In this document: in pieces, positions 1 through 8,792 of the stretch
Layout of the letters: each line of letters begins with the position of its first letter
How positions within the stretch are numbered: position 1 is the stretch's first letter
NCBI RefSeq assembly: GCF_000621205.1
Contig: NZ_KK211226.1
Span: 200,722 to 264,721, forward strand
From: Halotalea alkalilenta DSM 17697
Lineage (GTDB): Bacteria > Pseudomonadota > Gammaproteobacteria > Pseudomonadales > Halomonadaceae
Reading direction: 5' to 3'
Length of the DNA: 64,000 nt
Position numbers and translations under genes: made by a program
The notes under the pieces: model-generated
What the model saw: only the letters and a program-made list of their open reading frames with translations
Databases searched by the model: none
Told to the model about the DNA's origin: nothing

Positions 1-173
1 CCCGGTCCCTCGACTGGCGTCCTCCGGCCTTTGCTGACGCTTGCAGCCGGTGCGCATGGACGCCGCTCGGGACGAACGGAGGGGAGGTCGGCGCCGAGGC
101 CCCGTTCCAAGCATGTGGTGAACGTGTCGAACCGCTTTCAAAACGAGCGGCGCTCCAAGGAACCGTCACGCTC

Positions 174-557
174 TCAATGCGAGCTGCCAATCAGCGAGAC
201 ATGGGCGGCAACGATTCGCCAGCCTTCGTCGGTACGCAGCCAGGTCTGACTCTGGCGACCGATCTTGTCGCTGCCTTCACGCTGGAACTCCAGGTTGGAG
301 GTGGCGAAATCATCGCCGAAGCTCGACACCACCCGCTTCAGCACCCGGCGGCTCGGCGAACCGCCGGGGCGCGCAAGACGAAAAGCACGAATCTCATCGA
401 TCCCATAGAGATTCTCACCGACGCCGTAGCGCAACGTTTGCGGAGCATCGAAGAACAGGGCATCGAGGGTATCCAGATCGTTGCTCATCAGCGCTTCCTC
501 ATAACGATCGCAGGCCGCGTTCACTTCGCGCAGCACCTCGGGCTTATCGACTTCCAT
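174..557 (-). CDS. HpxZ/AtzH-like SnoaL-fold protein
   Basis: A 127-residue protein of the NTF2/SnoaL-like fold, closest by eye to the AtzH/HpxZ group associated with amidases in oxalurate and s-triazine catabolism. Visible are the family-typical N-terminus (EVLREVNAACDRYEEALMSND), a central RYGVGENLYGIDEIRAFR segment and the terminal GWRIVAAHVSLI strand. A longer frame begins at 572, but the ATG at 557 has GAGGAGA just upstream, so I chose it. In other bacteria such proteins sit beside an amidase. None is visible here, although the left window edge may cut the neighbourhood. The fold assignment is fairly sure; the substrate is unknown. Confidence 0.75.
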   Translation of the reverse strand: MEVDKPEVLREVNAACDRYEEALMSNDLDTLDALFFDAPQTLRYGVGENLYGIDEIRAFRLARPGGSPSRRVLKRVVSSFGDDFATSNLEFQREGSDKIGRQSQTWLRTDEGWRIVAAHVSLIGSSH

Positions 558-693
558 CGTATCTCCTCGCACCGGCTGGAATATGCGCCAGGATAAGCGC
601 CGCCGCGCTGGATGTCTGCCGCGCGTCCCGCGTAATGCACAAGGACAGTTAGCGAAACGAGAGCGAGGGCCAACAGCCTTTGCACGCCCTCGT

Positions 694-2175
694 TCATTCA
701 GCCATGGCGCGTTCGATGCAGGCGGCGAGTCGCTCGAAGGGAGCGCGCATCTCGCTTTCGTCGACGCTGGCGTAGCCGAGCATCAGCCCGCGTCGCACGG
801 TCTGGCCTGTGTAGTAGCGCGACAGCGGACGGACCAGCACCCCCTGGGCCGCGGCTTCTCCAGCCAGTGCGACGTCGTCGACCGCGTCGGGCAGTTGCAG
901 CACCAGGTGGAGGCCGGCGCGGTCGCGGGCGTCCGCGGGCAGCAGGCTGGCGCCGAAGCGTGCGTCGATCAGGCTGCTCAACTGCTCGCGGCGGCGGCCG
1001 TACACGCTGCGCATGCGCCTGACATGACGGGCGTACTCGCCGCTGTCGATGAACTCCGCCAGCGCCCGCTGGGTCAGTCCGTGGCCGCCGCGATGGAGAT
1101 CCAGGTAAGCGCTGGAGAAGCCTTCGGCGAGCGCCTCGGGCAGCACCAGGTAGGCGATCCTCAGCCCCGGATAGATGGTCTTGCTGAAGGTGCCGGCGTA
1201 GATCACCGGCGCCCCGGGCTCGAGTCCTTGCAGCGAGGGAATCGGGCTGCCCGAGTAGCGGAACTCGCTGTCGTAGTCGTCCTCGACGATCAGCGCGTCG
1301 AAGCGCCGGGCCAGGTCGAGCAGCTGGCGGCGCCGCTGGATACTCATCACCGCACCGAGCGGATAGTGGTGCGACGGGGTGGTGAAGATCAGCCGGGGAG
1401 TGCGTCCGAACGGCTCCTCGGGGCGCATCCCCTCGTCGTCGACCGCCACCGGCTGGGTATCGAGCCCGTTGATCTCGAGCAGCCGTCGAATGCCCCAGTA
1501 GCCAGGCTCCTCGAGCCAGGCGAGGTCTCCGGGGTCGGCCAGCAGGCGGCTGATCAGGTCGATGCCCTGGTGCAGGCCCTCGGTAATCAGGATTCGCTCC
1601 GGCGCGCAGTGCACCCCACGCACCAGGGTAAGATGGTTGGCTAGCGCACGGCGCAGCTGCGGATCGCCCCCCTGCTCGGGATAGCTCAGCATCCCCGGTG
1701 CGGCAGTGGCGGAGAGCGTCGCCAGCCGACGCTGCAGTCGCGCGTGGGGGAAGAGCCGCACGTCGGGCACGCCCGGCATGAACGCTCCCCATTGGCGTAC
1801 CGAGGCGCTGGCATGCTCGATCAGCGCGGCTCCGCGCCGCGACAGGCCGGTCGGCGCGTCGCTGCTGGCGTCGGGCAGGGCGCCGCCGGGCTGGCGCAGC
1901 GGGTAGGCACTATCGAGATCGGCGACGAAAGTACCGCTGCCGACCCGCGCGGTGAGGAAACCCTCGACCAGCAGCTGGTCGAACACCTTGGTCACCGTAT
2001 TACGCGAAATGCCGAGCCCTTGAGCCAGCTCGCGCGAAGCCGGCAGCCGGCTGCCGGTCGCGAACACCCCATCGAGGATCGCTTGACGGATGCAGCCATA
2101 GAGCCGCTCGCCGAGCAGCGCATCAGGGCGCTGCGGCAAGCGCAGCTGGAGATGTTCGAGCCACAGGTCGCGCAT
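694..2175 (-). CDS. gabR: MocR/GabR-family PLP-dependent transcriptional regulator
   Basis: A 493-residue fusion of an N-terminal GntR-type winged helix (about residues 15-80, with GSRLPASRELAQGLGISRNTV) to a fold-type I aminotransferase-like domain. The PLP-lysine region is YAGTFSKTIYPGLR and the aspartate motif is VEDDYDSEFRY. This is the MocR architecture. GabR, the model member, senses GABA with PLP and activates gabTD. Here the gene is divergent from gabT with about 120 bp between the two starts, so control of the GABA shunt is the natural inference. The alternative within the family is PdxR, but no pyridoxal synthesis gene is nearby. Confidence 0.88.
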   Translation of the reverse strand: MRDLWLEHLQLRLPQRPDALLGERLYGCIRQAILDGVFATGSRLPASRELAQGLGISRNTVTKVFDQLLVEGFLTARVGSGTFVADLDSAYPLRQPGGALPDASSDAPTGLSRRGAALIEHASASVRQWGAFMPGVPDVRLFPHARLQRRLATLSATAAPGMLSYPEQGGDPQLRRALANHLTLVRGVHCAPERILITEGLHQGIDLISRLLADPGDLAWLEEPGYWGIRRLLEINGLDTQPVAVDDEGMRPEEPFGRTPRLIFTTPSHHYPLGAVMSIQRRRQLLDLARRFDALIVEDDYDSEFRYSGSPIPSLQGLEPGAPVIYAGTFSKTIYPGLRIAYLVLPEALAEGFSSAYLDLHRGGHGLTQRALAEFIDSGEYARHVRRMRSVYGRRREQLSSLIDARFGASLLPADARDRAGLHLVLQLPDAVDDVALAGEAAAQGVLVRPLSRYYTGQTVRRGLMLGYASVDESEMRAPFERLAACIERAMAE

Positions 2176-2211
2176 GTTTCACCCTCGAAATGGCCCCTTC
2201 GGTTCACCATG

Positions 2212-2236
2212 ATTGGATCTTTACCCAAGGACCAAT
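2212..2236. promoter_or_regulatory. Possible MocR/GabR operator in the divergent promoter
   Basis: An inverted ATTGG (2212-2216) / CCAAT (2232-2236) pair with a 15-base spacer lies in the short intergenic region between the regulator and gabT. Half-sites with helical-turn spacing are usual for MocR proteins. The placement, not the sequence, is the main argument. Confidence 0.3.
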
Positions 2237-2295
2237 AGACCTAACAATCTTCCCTACTATCGCCTATTCCCGCCAGCCCTTCCGAGGATCGAACA

Positions 2296-3564
2296 ATGAA
2301 CAACGAACAGCTCGTTCAGCTGCGCCACGACCACGTCTCCCGCGGCGTCGGGGTGATGTGCGACTTCCATGCCGCACGCGCCGAGAACGCTGAGATTTGG
2401 GACATCGACGGCAACCGCTACATCGACTTCGCCGCCGGCATCGCGGTGCTCAATACCGGCCACCGCCATCCTAAGCTGCTCGAGGCGATCCGCGCCCAGC
2501 TCGAGTGCTTCACCCATACCGCCTACCAGATCGTGCCCTACGCCGGCTACGCCGAGCTCGCGAGCAAGATCACCGCCCGTGCCCACGGCGATTTCGCCAA
2601 GAAGGCGGCATTCTTCACCACCGGCGCCGAGGCGGTCGAGAACGCGATCAAGGTCGCGCGCATCGCGACCAAGCGCTCGGCGGTGATCGCCTTCCGCGGC
2701 GCCTTCCACGGCCGCACCGCGCTGACCCTGGCACTGACCGGCAAGACCGCGCCCTACAAGATCGGCGCAGGCGCCCTGCCGGGAGACATCTATCGCGCAC
2801 CGTTCCCCAACGCGCTCCACGGCGTCTCGGTCGACGACTCGATCAGCGCGCTCGAGCAGCTGTTCAAATGCGACGTCGAGCCGAGCCGGGTCGCGGCGAT
2901 CATCTTCGAGCCAGTCCAGGGCGAAGGCGGCTTCTATGCCGCTCCCCCGGAATTCGTCGCGCGCATTCGTGCAATCTGCGACCAGCATGGCATCGTGATG
3001 ATCGCCGATGAAGTGCAAAGCGGCTTCGCCCGCACCGGCAAGTTCTTCGCCATGCAGCACTTCGCGCAGGCCGCGGACATCACCACCTTCGCCAAGAGCC
3101 TGGCTGGCGGCATGCCGCTTTCCGGCATCGTCGGCCGCGCCGAGCTGATGGATGCGCCGATCCCCGGCGCGCTCGGCGGCACCTACGCCGGCAACCCGTT
3201 GGCGATCGCATCGGCCCAGGCGGTGATCGAGGTGATCGAGGAGGAGCAGCTGCTGGCGCGTGCGGACGCGCTCGGTAACGGGCTGCGCGAGCGGCTCACC
3301 ACCATCCAGCACCGCCATCCCCAGCTCAAGGACGTACGCGGCCTCGGCAGCATGGTCGCGGCCGAGTTCTTCGATCTCGACGGCAAGCCGGATGCGGCGC
3401 TGGCAACGCGCATCCAGCAGACCGCGCTGTCCCGCGGCCTTTTGCTGCTGACCTGCGGTGTCCACGCCAATGTGATCCGCTTCCTTTATCCGCTGACCAT
3501 CCAGGACGAGGTATTCAGCGAGGCGCTCGACCTGCTCGAAGCCTCGATCGACGCCTCGATCTGA
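2296..3564 (+). CDS. gabT: 4-aminobutyrate--2-oxoglutarate transaminase
   Basis: A 422-residue class III aminotransferase. It transfers the amino group of GABA to 2-oxoglutarate, giving succinate semialdehyde and glutamate in the cytoplasm. The sequence has TTGAEAVENAIKVAR (PLP phosphate binding), FEPVQGEGGF, the cofactor aspartate in MIADEVQSGFARTG and the Schiff-base lysine K267 in TTFAKSLAGG. Length and order match GabT. The gene starts an operon with the semialdehyde dehydrogenase 24 bp downstream. The related PuuE or a 5-aminovalerate transaminase cannot be excluded by eye, but the pairing with a dehydrogenase and a GabR-type regulator favours GABA. Confidence 0.93.
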   Translation: MNNEQLVQLRHDHVSRGVGVMCDFHAARAENAEIWDIDGNRYIDFAAGIAVLNTGHRHPKLLEAIRAQLECFTHTAYQIVPYAGYAELASKITARAHGDFAKKAAFFTTGAEAVENAIKVARIATKRSAVIAFRGAFHGRTALTLALTGKTAPYKIGAGALPGDIYRAPFPNALHGVSVDDSISALEQLFKCDVEPSRVAAIIFEPVQGEGGFYAAPPEFVARIRAICDQHGIVMIADEVQSGFARTGKFFAMQHFAQAADITTFAKSLAGGMPLSGIVGRAELMDAPIPGALGGTYAGNPLAIASAQAVIEVIEEEQLLARADALGNGLRERLTTIQHRHPQLKDVRGLGSMVAAEFFDLDGKPDAALATRIQQTALSRGLLLLTCGVHANVIRFLYPLTIQDEVFSEALDLLEASIDASI

Positions 3565-3588
3565 TCATATGCCTATCCGGAGCCTGAA

Positions 3589-4962
3589 ATGACCGCCGCC
3601 GTCTCGATCGATCCCCATACCGGCCAGCCGATCGCCGATCATCCCTATCTCGACGACCGCGCCGCTCTGGCGCGCCTCGCCGCCGCCGACCGCGCCTTCG
3701 TCGCATGGCGCGAGACCCCGCTCGAGCGGCGAGTCACGGCGCTGACCAGCATGGCCGCCCAGCTGCGCCAGCGTGCCGACCGGCTAGCCGACACCATGGT
3801 CGCCGAGATGGGCAAGACCCTGCGCGAGGCGCACGCCGAGGTCGAAAAATGCGCCAGGCTCTGCGAATGGTATGCCGAGCATGGACCTGCGATGCTCGCT
3901 GATGAGCCGGCGCCGGGGCTCGAAGGCAAAGCATGGATCGCCTACCGCCCGCTGGGTACGGTGCTCGCGGTGATGCCGTGGAATTTCCCACTGTGGCAGG
4001 CGATGCGCAACGCCGTGCCGATCCTGCTCTCGGGCAACGCCTACCTGCTCAAGCCGGCGCCGAGCGTGGTCGGCTCGGCCACTGAACTGGCCGAAGCCTG
4101 GCGCGCGGCGGGGCTGCCCGAGGGGCTGTTCGAGCTGGTCAACGTCGAGCCCGGCCAGGTCGGCATGCTGATCGACGACCCGCGGGTGCGCGCCGTGGCG
4201 GTCACCGCCAGCGTACGCGCGGGATCGCAGATCGCCGCCCGCGCGGGCGCGGCGCTGAAGAAGAGCGTGCTCGAGCTCGGCGGATCGGACCCCTTCGTGG
4301 TACTCGCCGATGCCGATCTCGACGCCGCGGTCGAGGCCGCCGTCCAGGCACGCTTCGCCAACGCGGGGCAGGTCTGCGTCGCGGCCAAGCGGATCATCGT
4401 CGAGGCCGCGCTGATGCCGGCCTTCCGCGAGCGCTTCCTCGCTCGCGCTGGCGCGCTCAAGGTCGGTGACCCGCGCGATCCGGCGACCGACATCGGCCCG
4501 ATGGCGCGCCGCGACCTGCGCGACGAGCTGCACGGCCAGGTCGAGAAGAGCGTCGCCCAGGGCGCCCGCCTGCTGCTCGGCGGCGAGCCGCTGCCAGGTC
4601 CGGGGAACCATTACCCGGTCACCGTGCTCGATGGCGTGACGCCGGCGATGACCGCCTTCGAGGAGGAGACCTTCGGCCCGCTCGCCGCGCTGATCGAGGC
4701 CCGCGACGCCGAACACGCGATCGAACTCGCCAATGACAGCCGCTTCGGGCTTTCAGGCGCGCTGTGGAGCGCGGACGTGGAGCGCGCCAAAAGGCTCGCG
4801 GCACGGTTCGAAAGCGGTGGCGTGTTCATCAACGGCTCGACCACCTCCGACCCGCGGGTACCGATCGGCGGAGTGAAAATGAGCGGTTATGGTCGCGAGC
4901 TCTCCCACTTCGGTATCCGCGAGTTCTGCAATCCACAGACCGTCTGGCTCGACCGCCGCTGA
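3589..4962 (+). CDS. sad: NAD(P)-dependent succinate-semialdehyde dehydrogenase, Sad/YneI type
   Basis: A 457-residue aldehyde dehydrogenase that oxidises succinate semialdehyde from GabT to succinate for the TCA cycle. It is shorter than GabD (about 480) and resembles the Sad/YneI branch. Visible are the cofactor loop PLGTVLAVMPWNFPLWQ, the glutamate motif LELGGSDPFVVL, the catalytic cysteine in FANAGQVCVAAKR and the C-terminal GVKMSGYGRELSHFGIREF. It follows gabT closely and completes the two-step GABA shunt. The gene symbol is based on family resemblance. Confidence 0.88.
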   Translation: MTAAVSIDPHTGQPIADHPYLDDRAALARLAAADRAFVAWRETPLERRVTALTSMAAQLRQRADRLADTMVAEMGKTLREAHAEVEKCARLCEWYAEHGPAMLADEPAPGLEGKAWIAYRPLGTVLAVMPWNFPLWQAMRNAVPILLSGNAYLLKPAPSVVGSATELAEAWRAAGLPEGLFELVNVEPGQVGMLIDDPRVRAVAVTASVRAGSQIAARAGAALKKSVLELGGSDPFVVLADADLDAAVEAAVQARFANAGQVCVAAKRIIVEAALMPAFRERFLARAGALKVGDPRDPATDIGPMARRDLRDELHGQVEKSVAQGARLLLGGEPLPGPGNHYPVTVLDGVTPAMTAFEEETFGPLAALIEARDAEHAIELANDSRFGLSGALWSADVERAKRLAARFESGGVFINGSTTSDPRVPIGGVKMSGYGRELSHFGIREFCNPQTVWLDRR

Positions 4963-5055
4963 ATCGAGCCAGATATCGCTTTGGACGAACACTTCGACTA
5001 GCAAGCCAGGCCGGCGCGGCCTAATCTCAAGTGAGGTTTTCCACTGGAGATCGCG

Positions 5056-5610
5056 ATGGGCCGCCCGCGCAAACGCGCTTTTCCCGTCGAGAACGTACGC
5101 CGCTACCTCGAGCCCGGGCCGATCCTGCTGCTCACCAGCGCCTACGATGGCGAGCGCGATGTGATGACGCTCGGCTGGCACACGGTGATGGAGTTCTCTC
5201 CATCGCTGGTCGGCTGCGTGATCTCACGGGCCAATCACAGCCATCACCTGGTCCGCTCGAGTTCGCAGTGCGTACTCAACCTGCCAGGGGAGGCGCTGCT
5301 CGACACCGCGGTGCGAATCGGCAACTGCTCGGGCTCGGAGCGCGACAAGTTCGCCGAGTTCGGCCTCAGTGCGCGTGCCGGCAGCAAGGTTGCCGCACCG
5401 CGGCTGCTCGACTGCCACGCCTGCTTCGAGTGCCAATTGTTCGATGATGCGCTGGTCGAGCGCTACGATTTCTTCATCTTCGAAGTGGTGGCGGCCCAGG
5501 TGATTCCCGGTCCGCCTCCACGCACCTTTCACTACCGCGGCGAGGGCGAATTCATGCTCTCGGGCGAGAGCGTCGATCGCCGCGCACTGTTCGAACCCTG
5601 GATGCTCTGA
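5056..5610 (+). CDS. Flavin reductase-like (flavoredoxin) family protein
   Basis: A 184-residue FMN-binding split-barrel protein of the flavin reductase/flavoredoxin family. Motifs visible are PGPILLLTSAYDGERDVMTLGWHTVMEFSP and the flavin-contact region SRANHSHHLVRSSSQCVLNLP. These proteins bind FMN and may reduce flavin with NAD(P)H or act as small electron carriers; the partner is not shown by the sequence. It lies about 90 bp after sad and 16 bp before trxC on the same strand, so it may be co-transcribed with trxC as a redox pair. The specific reaction is unknown. Confidence 0.8.
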   Translation: MGRPRKRAFPVENVRRYLEPGPILLLTSAYDGERDVMTLGWHTVMEFSPSLVGCVISRANHSHHLVRSSSQCVLNLPGEALLDTAVRIGNCSGSERDKFAEFGLSARAGSKVAAPRLLDCHACFECQLFDDALVERYDFFIFEVVAAQVIPGPPPRTFHYRGEGEFMLSGESVDRRALFEPWML

Positions 5611-5626
5611 ATACGGAGCCGACCCC

Positions 5627-6058
5627 ATGTCCACTATGATTTCCGTCTGTCCCTCCTGCGATGCGCGCAATCGCATCCATCCCGACCGCGGTACCGAGGC
5701 CCGCTGCGGGCGCTGTCACTCGGCGCTGTTCCCACACGAACCGTTCGTACTCACCGAGGCCAACGCAAGCGCCCAGTGCACAGGCGACGTGCCGCTGCTG
5801 ATCGACGTCTGGGCCGACTGGTGCGGACCCTGCCGCGCCTTCGCGCCGGTCTTCGAGCAGGCCGCTCTTCGCCATGCGGGACGCTGCCGTTTCGCCAAGC
5901 TGGACAGCGAAGCACAGCCCAACCTCGCCGGTCGCTGGGGCATCCGCTCGATTCCCACCCTGCTGCTGTTTCGCGACGGCCGGGAGATCGCGCGCCAAAG
6001 CGGCGCTCTGCCCGCCCCTCAGCTCGAGGCATGGTTGAGCTCGCATGGCATCCATTGA
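5627..6058 (+). CDS. trxC: Thioredoxin 2 with N-terminal zinc finger
   Basis: A 143-residue cytoplasmic disulfide reductase. The N-terminal zinc-binding part has two CxxC pairs (CPSC at about residues 7-10 and CGRC at about 27-30). It is followed by a thioredoxin domain with the canonical active site WCGPC, the cis-proline region SIPTLLLF and the terminal RQSGALPAPQLEAWL helix. This is the TrxC layout, and E. coli TrxC (139 residues) is very similar. TrxC is typically part of the oxidative stress response; no OxyR site was identified here. Confidence 0.95.
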   Translation: MSTMISVCPSCDARNRIHPDRGTEARCGRCHSALFPHEPFVLTEANASAQCTGDVPLLIDVWADWCGPCRAFAPVFEQAALRHAGRCRFAKLDSEAQPNLAGRWGIRSIPTLLLFRDGREIARQSGALPAPQLEAWLSSHGIH

Positions 6059-6073
6059 AGCAGCGCGACGATG

Positions 6074-6089
6074 CGTTTCATGTGAAACA
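6074..6089. promoter_or_regulatory. parS-like palindrome (CATG-type centre)
   Basis: CGTTTCATGTGAAACA differs from the ParB-binding consensus TGTTTCACGTGAAACA at two of 16 positions. It lies just after trxC. It is one of four such palindromes in the window. By itself a 14/16 match is weak; the recurrence is what makes it notable. Confidence 0.35.
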
Positions 6090-6136
6090 TCAGGGCATGC
6101 GCGGCGAGCCGCGCACTGACGCAAAACACGATATAT

Positions 6137-6148
6137 TGTAACGTTACA
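6137..6148. promoter_or_regulatory. Perfect palindrome upstream of the CobW-family gene, possible Zur operator
   Basis: TGTAACGTTACA is a perfect 12-bp palindrome in an AT-rich patch (ATATATTG immediately before it) about 45 bp upstream of the CobW-family start. CobW/ZigA-type GTPases are commonly Zur-controlled and Zur boxes are AT-rich palindromes of the GTTAT-ATAAC kind. The match is only partial, so the assignment to Zur is inference from position. Confidence 0.4.
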
Positions 6149-6194
6149 GCGGCAGCCCAGCTTCCATCCCTGCGTCCCTGGCCGAGGAGCCCGC

Positions 6195-7232
6195 ATGGCC
6201 GGCGAACCCGAATCGCCCTCACCGATCCCGATCACCCTGCTGAGTGGCTTTCTCGGCAGCGGCAAGACCACCCTGCTCAACCGGCTGGTGCGCCAGCCGG
6301 CGATGGCGCGCGCCCTGGTGATCATCAACGAGTTCGGCGAGATCGGCCTCGATCATCGGCTGTTCACCGCCAGCCAGGAGAACGTCCAGGTCGAGCTGAG
6401 CAACGGCTGCCTGTGCTGCGCGGTACGTGGGGACCTGGTCAAGACCTTGAGCGATGCACCCTGGCGGTTCGCCCGCCAAGGCCAGCGCCAGTTCGACCGG
6501 GTGGTGATCGAGAGCAGCGGGCTGGCCGACCCGGCACCGGTGCTGCACACCCTGGCCAGGCACCCGCGCCTGATGCGCCGCTACCGCCTCGACGGCGTGG
6601 TGACCACGGTCGACGCGGTCAACGGTGCGTCGACCCTGGAACGCTTCGATGAAGCTCGCCGCCAGGTCACGCTGGCGGACCTGCTGCTGGTCACCAAGCG
6701 TGAAATGTCCGACCCCGACTCGCGCTCACGGCTCGATGCCCGATTGGACTCACTCAACCCCGCAGCCCCGAGGCTGGCGATCGAGCACGGCGAGCTGGAC
6801 GCCGAGCGCCTGCTCGGCATCGGCGCACCGCGGGAGGGCGCAAGCCTCGCCGAAGCCTTCGTCTGGATCAACGCCGCGCCGAACGACGCCCTCGCCCCGC
6901 TCCAGGGCGCCGCGCCGGTCGCGATGCACGACCCCGAGGTGGAGAGCTTCTCGATCAGCTTCGACCAGCCCATTCCTCCCGCCCGGCTGGAGGCCTGGCT
7001 CGAGCTTTCGCAGACGCTGATGGGCGAACGGATGCTGCGCTTCAAGGGGCTGCTCGATCTCGAGGGCCGCACGCGGCCAACCGTGATCCACGGCGTACAG
7101 CACCTGATCCATCCGCCGGTGGAGCTCGACGCCTGGCCCGACGATGAACGCGGCTCGCGGCTGGTGTTCATCACCAAAGGCCTGCCGCGCGAAGAGCTGA
7201 CACGGAGCCTGCGCAATTTCCTGGCCGGCTGA
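6195..7232 (+). CDS. CobW/YjiA-family GTP-dependent metallochaperone
   Basis: A 345-residue G3E-family GTPase. It has Walker A GFLGSGKTTLLN near the N-terminus, INEFGEIGLDH, the metal-binding cysteine motif NGCLCCAVRGDL that defines the family, ESSGLADPAPV (Walker B region) and TKREMSD (base recognition). A C-terminal CobW_C-like domain follows (EVESFSISFDQPIPPARLEAWL). Members insert or deliver zinc or cobalt to client proteins using GTP. A palindrome 45 bp upstream could be a Zur site, which would suggest a low-zinc role. No client gene is obvious nearby. Confidence 0.92.
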   Translation: MAGEPESPSPIPITLLSGFLGSGKTTLLNRLVRQPAMARALVIINEFGEIGLDHRLFTASQENVQVELSNGCLCCAVRGDLVKTLSDAPWRFARQGQRQFDRVVIESSGLADPAPVLHTLARHPRLMRRYRLDGVVTTVDAVNGASTLERFDEARRQVTLADLLLVTKREMSDPDSRSRLDARLDSLNPAAPRLAIEHGELDAERLLGIGAPREGASLAEAFVWINAAPNDALAPLQGAAPVAMHDPEVESFSISFDQPIPPARLEAWLELSQTLMGERMLRFKGLLDLEGRTRPTVIHGVQHLIHPPVELDAWPDDERGSRLVFITKGLPREELTRSLRNFLAG

Positions 7233-7271
7233 CGCCATCGAACCAGCGCCGCCGGCCGGCTCGATCAAGGA

Positions 7272-8249
7272 TCAGGGCACCAGGATCGTCGAGCCCACGG
7301 TGCGCCGTGCGAACAGCTCGGTTTGCGCGAGCGCCGCATCCTCGAGCGGATACTTTCGAATCTCATCGACCTTGATCTTGCCGCTGGCGATCATCCCGAA
7401 CAGCTCGTCGGCCATGCTGCGCAGATGCTCGGCGCTATCGGCGTAGGAGGCCAGGGTCGGGCGAGTGACGTAGATCGATCCCTTCTGCGCCAGCACCCCC
7501 AGGTTGACCCCCGCCACCGGCCCGGATGCGTTGCCGAAGCTCACGATCAGCCCGCGCGGCGCCACGCTGTCCAGCGAGGTTTGCCAAGTGTCCCGGCCGA
7601 CGCTGTCGTAGACCACCGGGCACTTCCTGCCGTCGGTCAGCTCCAGCACGCGCGCGGCTACGTCCTCCTTGGAGTAATCGATGGTTTCCCAAGCGCCGAG
7701 CGCCTTGGCGCGCGCGGCCTTCTCGGCCGAGCCGACCGTGCCGATCAGTTTCGCCCCCAGCGCACTGGCCCACTGGCAAGCGATCGAGCCGACCCCGCCG
7801 GCCGCGGCGTGAAACAGGATCGTCTCACCGCTTTGCACCACATAGGTCTGGCGCAGCAGGTACTGTACGGTCAGGCCCTTGAGCATCACCGCGGCGGCCT
7901 GTTCGAAGCTGATCGCATCCGGCAGCTTCACCAGATTCGCGGCCGGCAGCACATGCACTTCGCTGTAGCTGCCCAGTGGGCCGGTGCCGTAGGCCACCCG
8001 GTCACCCACGCGCAGGCCCTCGACCTCGTGCCCGACCGCCTCGACCACACCGGCGCCCTCGCTCCCCAGGCCCGAGGGCAGGGACGAAGGCGCATAGAGG
8101 CCGTTGCGGTAGTAGATTTCGACGAAATTGACCCCGATCGCGTGATTGCGAACCCGCACCTGCTGCGGGCCTGGCGCCGCGGGTTCGAAATCCACGTATT
8201 CGAGCACTTCAGGGCCGCCGGGGGTGCGGAACTGGATACGCTTCGCCAT
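7272..8249 (-). CDS. NADPH:quinone oxidoreductase, zeta-crystallin type
   Basis: A 325-residue zinc-free medium-chain reductase that likely reduces quinones with NADPH. It shows the N-terminal GroES-like domain (VNFVEIYYRNGLY, GSEGAGVVEAVG) and a Rossmann domain with the family AAGGVGSIACQWA glycine motif, then NADPH-region VGSAEKAARAKALGA. A longer frame extends to 8342, but the ATG at 8249 has GGAGAG upstream and begins with the family-typical MAKRIQFRTPGGPEVLEY. It lies downstream of the DoxX gene on the same strand, 46 bp away. It corresponds to Qor of E. coli in length and motifs; the physiological substrate is not known. Confidence 0.9.
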   Translation of the reverse strand: MAKRIQFRTPGGPEVLEYVDFEPAAPGPQQVRVRNHAIGVNFVEIYYRNGLYAPSSLPSGLGSEGAGVVEAVGHEVEGLRVGDRVAYGTGPLGSYSEVHVLPAANLVKLPDAISFEQAAAVMLKGLTVQYLLRQTYVVQSGETILFHAAAGGVGSIACQWASALGAKLIGTVGSAEKAARAKALGAWETIDYSKEDVAARVLELTDGRKCPVVYDSVGRDTWQTSLDSVAPRGLIVSFGNASGPVAGVNLGVLAQKGSIYVTRPTLASYADSAEHLRSMADELFGMIASGKIKVDEIRKYPLEDAALAQTELFARRTVGSTILVP

Positions 8250-8295
8250 TCGTTCTCTCCATTGATGACGCTGATCGAGAAGCGCTCGCGGTTGG

Positions 8296-8718
8296 CTATC
8301 CGCGGCGGGCGTCGAGCGAGAAGCGCCCTGGGCCCGCGACATAAAGCGCGAGGAAGCCGCCAGCGATCGCCAGGTTCTTGTAGAAGTGGGTCAGCATATT
8401 GAGCCATTGGTCCGCCGGCACCGCCCAATAGGGATGGCCAAGCACTGCGGTCGCCACCGTATAGACCGCGAAGACCAGCGCCAGCGGGCGAGTCGCGAAG
8501 CCGAGCATCAAAAGGATCGCCAGCGGCAGCTCGACCAGTATCGCGATGATCGCGGCGAGCATCGGCAACGGTACCCCGCCGGCCGCCATTCCCGCGACGG
8601 TGGCGGAAAAACCGCTCACCTTGATCACACCGAAGATCAAAAACAAAAGCCCGGCCAGCAGCCGAGCGAGGAGCAGCGCAGCATCGGTGCCAGCGGGTCG
8701 GGTAGGTTCGAGCATCAT
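8296..8718 (-). CDS. DoxX-family integral membrane protein
   Basis: A 140-residue protein with four predicted membrane helices (roughly residues 14-34, 50-72, 74-95 and 105-126). It carries the DoxX signature RLLAGLLFLIFGVIKVSGF and the typical HFYKNLAIAGGFLAL ending. DoxX proteins are associated with redox stress; in some bacteria they bridge superoxide dismutase and thiol systems at the membrane. It is preceded by the pirin gene (74 bp) and followed by the quinone oxidoreductase, all on the minus strand, a frequently seen redox neighbourhood. Confidence 0.88.
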   Translation of the reverse strand: MMLEPTRPAGTDAALLLARLLAGLLFLIFGVIKVSGFSATVAGMAAGGVPLPMLAAIIAILVELPLAILLMLGFATRPLALVFAVYTVATAVLGHPYWAVPADQWLNMLTHFYKNLAIAGGFLALYVAGPGRFSLDARRG

Positions 8719-8792
8719 CCGTTACTCCAGGTAGCCTTCATGAATTCGACAGCGTCTTCCAACGCGCCCTGTGTCGAGCCGGACCGTGGCGA

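Noticed and set aside
174-557. An oxalurate/purine (hpx) cluster at the left end
   Set aside because: Only the HpxZ-like gene is visible; neighbours are GABA genes. The left 173 bases show no supported gene.
583-1644. A 353-codon plus-strand frame antisense to the MocR regulator
   Set aside because: Low-complexity Gln/Arg/Ala protein without motifs; the minus strand carries an intact MocR gene.
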